A stretch of DNA of 64,000 bases, from the NCBI RefSeq assembly GCF_030445035.2, contig NC_080673.1:36452365-36516364 (forward strand). Reading direction: 5' to 3'. The notes below the pieces were generated by a model. It searched no databases. It was given only the letters and a program-made list of their open reading frames with translations, and was not told where the DNA came from. Numbering within the stretch: the stretch's first letter is position 1; each line of letters opens with the position of its first letter. The position numbers and the translations under genes were made by a program. Of the stretch, positions 57,140-64,000 are shown one piece after another. The stretch comes from Dasypus novemcinctus (Eukaryota; Chordata; Mammalia; Cingulata; Dasypodidae).

Positions 57140-58484
57140 TTAACCTGAGGAGGTCTGGAAAGGAGGATACCGGCTCCAGGTCAGTAGGGCAGGCTGAAGG
57201 AACTTTCCCAGAAACAGGGTTTTCAGGACGGTCTGACTTCCAATGACCTTCATGATGACATACCGGGCAAGGCCCCAGTGGAGACCTGGGATCGGGGCAG
57301 GAGCATGCCCAGTGCCCTTCCTTTCTGCACTTAAAACAGGGTCCCAGAGTGGCTGCAAAGAAGAGAGGGGATTAGTTTTCCGAGAATCAGACCTGAGGGC
57401 AGCAGCTAGGTGGAAGGCTTTAGCTCGATCTCATTTTTTAATTTATTTCCCCTTCTCTATTGTTAAAGATTTTGAACGATGCTTTAATCAGGTTTTCTGA
57501 AGGGTTTGAGGGCATTACTCTAATTTCTATAAATTTTTTCTAATGTCTGAATAAGATTGTATGATAAAGTGGGTGTGAAGGTATAGCTAACCAGAGTTTG
57601 ACTCAGGATCTAAATTGGTGTATTTAAGGAAGAGCTCAGTTAAACTATTCATGAAGGCAACTGGGTTCTCATCAGGTTTTTGCGAGATTTCCTTAATTTT
57701 ACCTTAATTAACTGCTTTGAGTGCAACTTTTTTCCTTCCTGCTATTATGCATGTTAAAAAATGGACCATGCGGTGAAGGAGGTCAGGGGAACCTGGCTGG
57801 TAATCCCAAGGGAGGTTAGTGGTTGGAACTGCTGTGAGGCTTACTGGCCTTTATTGGGATTTGAATGTGCATGGAATCTGTAAAAGCAGAAGCAGCTGGC
57901 CAAATGCAGTTTTTCTTTTCAGGTGTAGTTGAAGCGGTGAGGATAATGTATGTGTCCTGATATGTAAGATCTTAAGAGTGGGTGAGGTGTTGGAATTCTT
58001 TGAAGTATGTGGCAGGATTTTCAGAGAATGAGTTTAACCAGGTTTTTATCTGCTATAAATCTGAGAGTGAGAAGGGAACCTGTACCCTAACTCTTCTTTC
58101 AGCTCTTGCTACCTCTCTGAGAGGTAAGAGGGGCGCTGCTGTTTGTGAACTAAGAAGTGGAGAAGGATCAGCTTTTGTGTTTATGGAAATCAAGGAAAAT
58201 GACGAGGGGGGAGGAAGAAGTTCTCACAAACAAGTATGATGAGAGGAGAAAGGAGGGGTAGTAGATGGCACACGAGGGCTGAGGGGTGGAAGGTGGTGGC
58301 AGTGAGGGTGAGGACAGCACATAGTGAGGGGGAGCAGGAGGAGCTTGGTCTGCTGGACTGAAGTCGAGATTTTAAGGAGACTTGGGAGGTGGATGAGAGG
58401 GAGATGAAAGTTTTTGAGGGCTTTCTGGTGTAAAATAAGAATTTGATAAGAAGAAGAGGATTGGCAGAGGAAGGGTTTGTTCAC
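57140..58484 (-). pseudogene. ERV gag relic with two nucleocapsid zinc knuckles
   Basis: Minus-strand translation near 57338-57297 gives a complete CX2CX4HX4C zinc knuckle. A second knuckle at 57269-57228 keeps the first three ligands but has Arg in place of the last Cys. Two knuckles in this spacing mark retroviral nucleocapsid, which binds genomic RNA. Upstream (57400-58220) is capsid-like sequence with many stops. 58224-58484 is Pro/Ser/Leu-rich, as the matrix-capsid linker often is. The frame is broken repeatedly. Confidence 0.85.
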
Positions 58485-58485
58485 T

Positions 58486-58522
58486 CACTGGGATACAGAG
58501 ACTGATGATTACAGGCAGAAAC
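58486..58522 (-). repeat. LTR-like fragment inside gag
   Basis: 'TCACTGGGATACAGAGACTGATGATTACAGGCAGAAA' almost repeats the LTR sequence at 59236-59270 ('TCACTGTGATGCAGAGACTGATGATTGCAGGCAGAAA'). It lies about 700 bases inside the provirus, in the same orientation as the LTRs. Confidence 0.8.
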
Positions 58523-59029
58523 GAAGGGGGAAAGAGCCTGAACTTAAGGAACCTCGGACCATTTGCCACTGCCCTGGATAAAGTTCTTTAAGTCTCAAAG
58601 AACTTATAATTTGAAATTGCTGTTTTCTGGCCATTGACTTTCATTGTCTAATTTGTATTGTGGCCACACAGACGTTGAATAGAAAATGAGTTTTTTAGAT
58701 CTGATATCTCTCTCTGCATACAGAATTTTAAGGTTAGGAAGGAGATAGCCCAGAGGCATGTGTTTTGGGGGGTTCAAAATTGAATTCCCCATTTTAGGTG
58801 GCATGGGAGAAATTAAGGATTTCTAGAAAAAAGAGCCAGGGAGATTCTGACTGAGGAAGTCAATTGGAAGTCATGCAAGGAAATGGGAGACTATGCTTGG
58901 AACTGGATGTCTCCAGAGCCAAGGGTTTCTTCCCACAAGGACTAGGCTTCCTGCGTGCCATGGCCTTTGGTGATGGTTACGATCACTGATCTAGCACTAG
59001 GATTTTTAGTGGGTTGTCCTGGGAAACGT

Positions 59030-59145
59030 AAAAAGAGAGAGAGAGAGAGTAGTATACTCCGGTGGAGAAATTCTTGACTCACCCAACTAGGTGTGGATTG
59101 GTTCTCAGCAGCAGCAGCAGGGAAGTGTTGGATGGGTTCTGAGCA
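59030..59145. repeat. GA and CAG simple repeats in the ERV leader
   Basis: (GA)n at about 59032-59047 and two short CAG/GCA clusters at about 59109-59122 and 59142-59152, read directly. They lie between primer-binding site and gag. Confidence 0.85.
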
Positions 59146-59189
59146 GCAGCAGGGTGGAGATTCCTCACTGATTAATCAGTATAACGTGA

Positions 59190-59214
59190 CCCCAGTCTCG
59201 GGTTTGTCACCAAA
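59190..59214 (-). promoter_or_regulatory. Retroviral primer-binding site, tRNA-Phe-like
   Basis: Immediately inside the 5' LTR the minus strand reads TTTGGTGACAAACCCGAGA. Allowing for one lost base and C-to-T/G-to-A changes, it is complementary to the 3' end of tRNA-Phe (CCCGGGTTTCGGCACCA). The assignment is tentative because several positions differ. Confidence 0.6.
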
Positions 59215-59706
59215 TGTAGGAGAAAAACAGTGCTCACTGTGATGCAGAGACTGATGATTGCAGGCAGAAAGTTTACTGAGAAGCTCTCCCAACAGAGGGC
59301 GTCTGAAGAATAGACTTCAGCCTGCCTCTGGCAGAGGAAGTCATGGATTTGTACAGTACATCTGTAGGCAGGAAAATGTTTAGTCAGTAGGAGGGGGGTT
59401 GGGCTTTTTAAGACCAGAGGGCCAATAGGGAACTGAATTTTTTCCCTTGTATGCCTAGGGTGTGATAGGCTGGGTGCAGTGATTTCTAGGGATGTGGGAG
59501 GGTTTGGTGGTGTCATGTGGTTCTTTTGTCTATTGTAAGGAAACGAGCTCTCTTGAGCACATAGACTATGGCTGGTTCAACCAATCACGTAGGCGATGGA
59601 TGGGGATTGCTCTATGTCATGAGAATGTAAGTCAGTGTTTGCTAACCATTGTAAACCTTGTGATCAGTTAATCATTATAAACCTTGTAAGGGATAAATCT
59701 GTAACA
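59215..59706 (-). repeat. 5' LTR of the class I ERV
   Basis: 492 bases, the partner of 55272-55769 and relative of the solo LTR at 31391-31857. On the minus strand it would start transcription of the provirus. The frame at 59172-59516 (-) is LTR sequence, not a gene. Confidence 0.93.
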
Positions 59707-60480
59707 CAATGTTCATAGTAGCTTTATTCACAATAGCCAAAAAAGCAAAACAACTCAAGTGCCTATCAACAGATGAGTGGATAAACAAAATGTGGTATAT
59801 ATTTACATGGAATATTAATTAGTCCTAAGAAGGAATGAAGTACTGATACCTGCTACTACTTAGGTGAACTTGAAAATATCACATTGAGTAAAATAAGCCA
59901 GGCAAAAAAAGGACAGATATTGTAGGATTTCACTTATATGAAATACCTAGAAAAGGCAAATATTTAGGCAAATATTATAGAAACAGAGAGTAGAGTAAAG
60001 ATTACCAGGGTTGGGGAGGGGGATAAGGGAGTTAATGCACAATAAGTGCTGGTTTTCTGTTTCTGGTGATGGAAAAATCTCAGTTATGGTGATGGCAGCA
60101 TAACATTGTGAAGATGATTAATCACTGAATTGTGTATTTGTGAATGATCCAAGTGGGAAATTTTATGTTGTATATATGTTACCATAATTTTAAAAAGGAG
60201 AGAGAGAGACTAAAGAGAAAATGACAATTAAATGCAATATATGATCCTGGGCTGGATCTAATGGAGGAGAAAATATCCAGAAGGACTTTTTGGAACAAGT
60301 GAAACAATATGCTTTGTATTAATGTTAAATATCTTGAATTTGATTATTTTATTCAATGTGGTTACATAAGTGATTATCTTTGTTCTTTTGATATATACAT
60401 AGAAGTAGTAAATGCTCAAAATGCTTAACGTATGCAATCTATTCTCAAAAGTTTAGAAATAGATGATGGATAAAGAAGAG
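59707..60480 (+). mobile_element. Old L1 3' end, plus strand, continuing after the ERV
   Basis: 'TTCATAGTAGCTTTATTCACAATAGCC', 'GTGCCTATCAACAGATGAGTGGATAAAC', 'TAAAATAAGCCAGGC' and 'TACCAGGGTTGGGGAGGGGGATAAGG' are the end of L1 ORF2 and its 3' UTR. The ERV split this element at CAATG/TTCATAG. From 60235 to 60480 a second 3'-UTR-like segment follows ('GATCCTGGGCTGGATCTAATGGAGGAGAAAATATC'). Confidence 0.75.
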
Positions 60481-61029
60481 AGACAGGTAGAACAAAAAAA
60501 GTAGGATTAGTAAATAAACAACGTAACAATAAAAATCAACAGACATAGATAAATAATCTAATCACCATAAGAAAGAAGTTGCACAAATACATGAAATAAG
60601 AAATAAGTGAAATGCATACTTAAAATTTAATACAGTTAAAAGAATATAAATTAATATGTATATATTTCATATATAATTTTGTATATGTAATTCTTATATA
60701 TTTGAAAACCTTGAAAAAATATTTAATTCACTAAGAAAATTCTAAAATTAACCTGACAAGAGACAGAAATCTAAACAATCTAAACAAGTGACTAATTTCT
60801 CTACAAAGAGAAAACTTTTAACAAACTGCCACTATCCCCAAAGAAAAATGCATAGATTGTTTCACAGAACAATTCTACAAAATCCTTTTTTTTTCCAGAA
60901 AATCTTTTAAAGGCAGAAAATTCTAACTCTTTAAATTACTGCAGAACATATAAATACAAAGGATGACATCAACATTTTTTATATAGTGAGTATAAAGCTG
61001 GTACCAAAACCTTACAAAGACAACCCAAC

Positions 61030-61066
61030 TGCATACATACATATATATATACACACACACACAGAC
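61030..61066. repeat. CATA/TA/CA compound microsatellite
   Basis: (CATA)n, (TA)n and (CA)n in succession, read directly, inside old L1 sequence. Confidence 0.9.
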
Positions 61067-61255
61067 ACAAACAGAACCCCTGTACCCATTATAAACTGAA
61101 TTTTCTTACAAATATTAATGCTAGTCTTCTAAAATATATTCCTAAGAAGAATCTGAAAAGCACAATACATGAATAAATATCATAATCAAAGTGGTTTATT
61201 CAAATACAATGCAAAATTGTTCAATATTAAGAAGTGAATTTATTAACATCATATT

Positions 61256-61906
61256 CGTATTAGTCAGCTAAAAGAGTGTTGATGCAAAATACCAGAAATC
61301 TGTTGGCTTTTATAAGAGGATATTTATTTGGGGTAGAGGCTTATAGTCACAAGGCCATAAAGCATAAGTTACTTCCTTCACCAAAGTCTGTTGCCACGTG
61401 TTGGAACAAGATGGCTCTGCAAGGATCCAGCTTTCCACTTCCTCTCTTAGCTCCATATTCCCAGTGAATATCATCTGTAGGCTGGAATAAGTCTCTTATC
61501 TCTCTCCGGGATCCCTCCTCTTTAGGCTCAGCTGCTCGGCTGCCTCCACAAGGCCAGCTATAGACTATCAGATGAATGGCTCAGCTCTCTTCCCAGGGCC
61601 TCTTCCAGTCTAAGGAAGCCTCCTCTCCTTCCTCATATAGCTGCTTCTCTGTGTGTTTACTTCCCGGGGCTCAAATATAAAAACTCCAACTCATGTCTTT
61701 TCTACTGATGTTGCCCAATCAAAGCCTTAATCATAGTTTACTGACATAGCCTGATCAAAGTCTTAATCATATTTTAATCAAGTAAAAGTGAAACCTCTAA
61801 ATTCAGTACAATCTAAGGATATCCCTAGTCCAGAGAAGTAGATCAGTTTAGACAAACATCATCAGTATTTCTTTTTGAAATTCATCAATAATATCAAACT
61901 GCCACA
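61256..61906 (-). mobile_element. Solo MaLR-like LTR, minus strand
   Basis: Same family as 22528-23082 and about 100 bases longer. On the minus strand it starts TGTGGCAGTTTGATATTATTG and ends TTTTAGCTGACTAATACG; the last base pair has changed from CA to CG. The 5-base flanks are ATATT and ATATC, one mismatch. The frame 61276-61467 lies inside it. Confidence 0.8.
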
Positions 61907-63370
61907 ATATCATTCATCCTTTTGACACACTTAAGTAAAATCATCTGATGATGTCAGTATATTCTCATAAGTCATTTTAAAAATCCACAAACACTAATAG
62001 CTTTAAAAAGTACCTAGTATGTTAGAATAAGTATAAATACCTCCTTAACATGCTGTATAATATAAACATATATATAATCATATAGTATTTAAATTATTGT
62101 ATGTAATATGCATTATATTATATATATCATCTCAAATGCCTCAATAATGTTTAGAGGGAAACATGAGAGTTATTCCTACTAAGGACAAGAATAAAATAAG
62201 GATGCCCTTAACCCATTATGATAAATTATATTGATAGTATTAGCAATTTGTGAAAACCTATCAAAATCATACATGCGTATATTCTTTGACCCAGTTATTT
62301 CAAATTTGAATTTATATTCAGATATTCTTGTATATTTAGAGAAAAAAGAATTAGAGTATGAAAATTGGAAAGAAACATCCAAAATTATCACTATTAGCAG
62401 AATGTAAGTAAATGCCCCAGAAATCCTCACTTAGTTGTGGAAAGGTTATTTCAATCAATGGGAAAATTCAGAAAAGAAAGAATATATAGATGTCATCTGA
62501 CTTCATGTAAACAACTGCCTTAGAAAGTATTAGTATAATAGACAAGAGGAGCCCATTAAATAGCAACAACAGCACACACACAAAAAATACCTGGGAATAA
62601 ACTTAACATGAAATATGCAAAAACTTTGAGGAAAACCTAAAAAGCAAACATAAAACAAAAATTCTCCCAAAGGAATGAAAAATACTGGTCAGAAAGATTC
62701 AACTTCATATTGATAGCAAGTCTTTAAATTAATTAACAATTATAATTTGATTCCAATAAAATACTAATAAAAGTTCTTCACACTAAAGCAAGTTGATTCT
62801 AAAGTTAATGTGAAAAAGAAAATAAACAATAATAATAAATCTGACAAAAAGAGGGGTAATCTGCTGAATATCAATTCACATTTTAAAATCATCGAAACCT
62901 TAAATAGAGGAACACAGTACTTCTGGTGCATTACTGGAATAACAGACTAATGGAACAAAGTAGAAAGAATGGAAATAGACCCAAATAATTTCAGAATTTG
63001 AAATATTACAATGGCTTCATCTTGAATTATTAAGAAAATTCTGGCTTTCGATAAATGCTTTTGGGGACAACTGCATGGCCATCTGGAATACAGTTAAAGT
63101 TGAATCCATAAATCATCCAGTGCACCAGAAAAAAAAAAAAAAAGAACTCACAGTGAATTTAAGATTTAACTATAAGGAAAGAAAACCAGTAACATATTAT
63201 GAGAAAACACAAAATTATTTGTAACCTTAGTTTAGGGCAGCCATTTGTAACTATGACTCAAGCTCTGAAGATATTATAGAAAACGTTGATAAATTCATCC
63301 AAACAAAAACATAACACAAAACAAACAAAACTTTTTCAACTTGTTAATTAAAAAAAAAAAACTCCAAGGG

Positions 63371-64000
63371 CTTCCTTGCCATCCTTGAACCTGAGAAGAT
63401 GGCGGAGCAGTCATCCAAGGCAGTGCTGTTTGTATGTCTGGGTAACATTTGTCGATCACCTATTGCAAAAGCAGTTTTCAGAAAACTTGTAATTGATCAA
63501 ATATTTCAGATAATTGGAAGATAGACAGTGCTGCAACATCTACTATGAGACAGGAAACCCTCCTGATTGTAGAGGGCAAAATCGAGTGAAGAAGCATGCT
63601 ATTATGAATCACATTGTCTGGCAGATTGCCACAGAAGACTTTGATACATTTGATTATATATTATGTACAGATGAAAATTTGAGAAATTTGAAAAACAAAA
63701 GTGATCAAGTTAAAAACTACAAAGCTAAAATTGAACTCCTTGGAAGCTGTGATCCACAAAGACAACTTAACTATTGAAGATCACTATGATGTGACTGACT
63801 CCGACTTTGAGAATGTGTACCAGCTGTGTGTTAGGTGCCACAAAACATTTTTGGAAAAGTCACAGTAAAGCTGCATCCATTCATTGATGAAGGCCAACAT
63901 GATTGACATCTTTACAGTGATGTTTAGATTTTTCAATCAGTGTGTTAAAATAATGTTTCATAGCTCAAGGCCACAACTGTTTTTATTTTCAATTGACTTA
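63371..64000 (+). pseudogene. ACP1: ACP1 processed pseudogene (low-molecular-weight protein tyrosine phosphatase)
   Basis: ACP1 encodes an 18 kDa cytosolic phosphatase of 158 residues. An ATG at 63399 opens the expected N-terminus, including the catalytic P-loop CLGNICRS (CX5R) intact. Near 63502 one base is lost and the frame shifts. A second base is lost near 63541. The sequence then continues in another frame from 63543 to 63777 with matches such as GNPPD, EDF-TFDYILC, KAKIELLGS and DPQ. An extra base near 63767 returns it to 'EDHYD...DSDFE' and a stop at 63866-63868. The catalytic Asp of the DPYY loop is kept, but its Pro and second Tyr are changed. All exons are joined without introns and 5' and 3' UTR are attached, so this is a retroposed mRNA. 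The tail and the right-hand target duplication lie beyond the window. Confidence 0.95.

Larger units (their letters stand above)
55272..59706 (-). mobile_element. Class I endogenous retrovirus, pol-deleted, minus strand
   Basis: Two LTRs of the same family (55272-55769 and 59215-59706) flank 3.45 kb of internal sequence in minus orientation. In element order there is a primer-binding site, a leader, a decayed gag with nucleocapsid zinc knuckles, a short uncertain stretch, then the end of env. A complete gammaretrovirus-like internal region is about 7 kb; protease, reverse transcriptase, RNase H and integrase are absent and most of the env surface subunit is unreadable. The 5-base flanks are TAATG and CAATG, a target duplication with one change. 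The two LTRs differ at roughly one base in nine over the first 220 as counted by eye, so this is an old, inactive insertion. Confidence 0.93.
60700..63120 (+). mobile_element. Very old L1 ORF2, plus strand, split by an LTR
   Basis: Diverged ORF2 can be followed in three pieces: 60700-61255 (before the reverse transcriptase core), 61907-62560 (reverse transcriptase and after, e.g. 'GACAAGAATAAAATAAGGATGCCC') and 62561-63120 ('TACCTGGGAATAAACTTAACATG', 'GAATGGAAATAGACCC'). The LTR at 61256-61906 interrupts it. The 83-codon frame on the minus strand at 62179-62430 is antisense. Confidence 0.65.

Noticed and set aside
1..64000. CRISPR arrays, prokaryotic operons, phage or defence systems
   Set aside because: There are no regularly spaced direct repeats and no bacterial gene organisation. 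All evidence points to a mammalian nuclear genome.

Overview
The window is mammalian nuclear DNA, most probably nine-banded armadillo (Dasypus) or a close relative. The strongest clue is a tRNA-derived SINE present three times near full length (6331-6696, 26073-26475, 32015-32408) and once truncated (23727-23838). It has the head, body and 'AAATAAATAAATAAATC' tail of the armadillo-specific DAS-SINE. General mammalian repeats (L1, L2, MIR, MER5A) and LTR families resembling MaLR elements fit this. The DNA is AT-rich. I found no intact protein-coding gene, no exon I could defend, and no prokaryotic-type system. The open frames present are chance frames or transposon relics.

Layout. 1-4085: no recognised gene, weak old-repeat texture. 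4087-6840: minus-strand L1 ORF2 fragment split by a DAS-SINE; an LTR piece follows to 7163. 7164-11880: mostly single-copy-looking DNA with a U1 snRNA retropseudogene (9155-9317), an L2 and a MIR. 11880-15890: old minus-strand L1. 16270-18585: MaLR-like LTR-internal-LTR element. 18586-20600: nothing recognised. 20610-21315: L1-type 3' UTR. 21430-25015: minus-strand L1 with 5' UTR, ORF1 and the start of ORF2, interrupted by an LTR and a truncated SINE. 25489-26612: small old repeats, a DAS-SINE and a tiny L1 3' end. 26613-28045: AT-rich, empty.

28050-37365: two plus-strand L1s end to end. The first is broken by a 3'-UTR-only L1, an unassigned ~265 bp cassette, a solo LTR, a DAS-SINE and an apparently twin-primed L1. 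37366-54300: mostly unassigned, with MIRs, MER5A, an L1 3' end, a short young L1 insertion (44693-44953) and a CpG-rich solo LTR with a perfect 6 bp target duplication (41660-42057). 51230-51520 looks like possible conserved non-coding DNA.

54300-63120: old plus-strand L1 material containing a minus-strand class I endogenous retrovirus (55272-59706). That provirus keeps both LTRs, a primer-binding site, part of gag and part of env, but pol is missing. 61256-61906 is another MaLR-like LTR. The window ends in a processed pseudogene of ACP1 (low-molecular-weight protein tyrosine phosphatase), 63371-64000.

No genes work together here. The value of the window is its insertion history: nested retroelements whose target duplications can be read directly. 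Assignments to named repeat families rest on recalled consensus sequences; the target duplications and internal copy-to-copy matches are read from the sequence.
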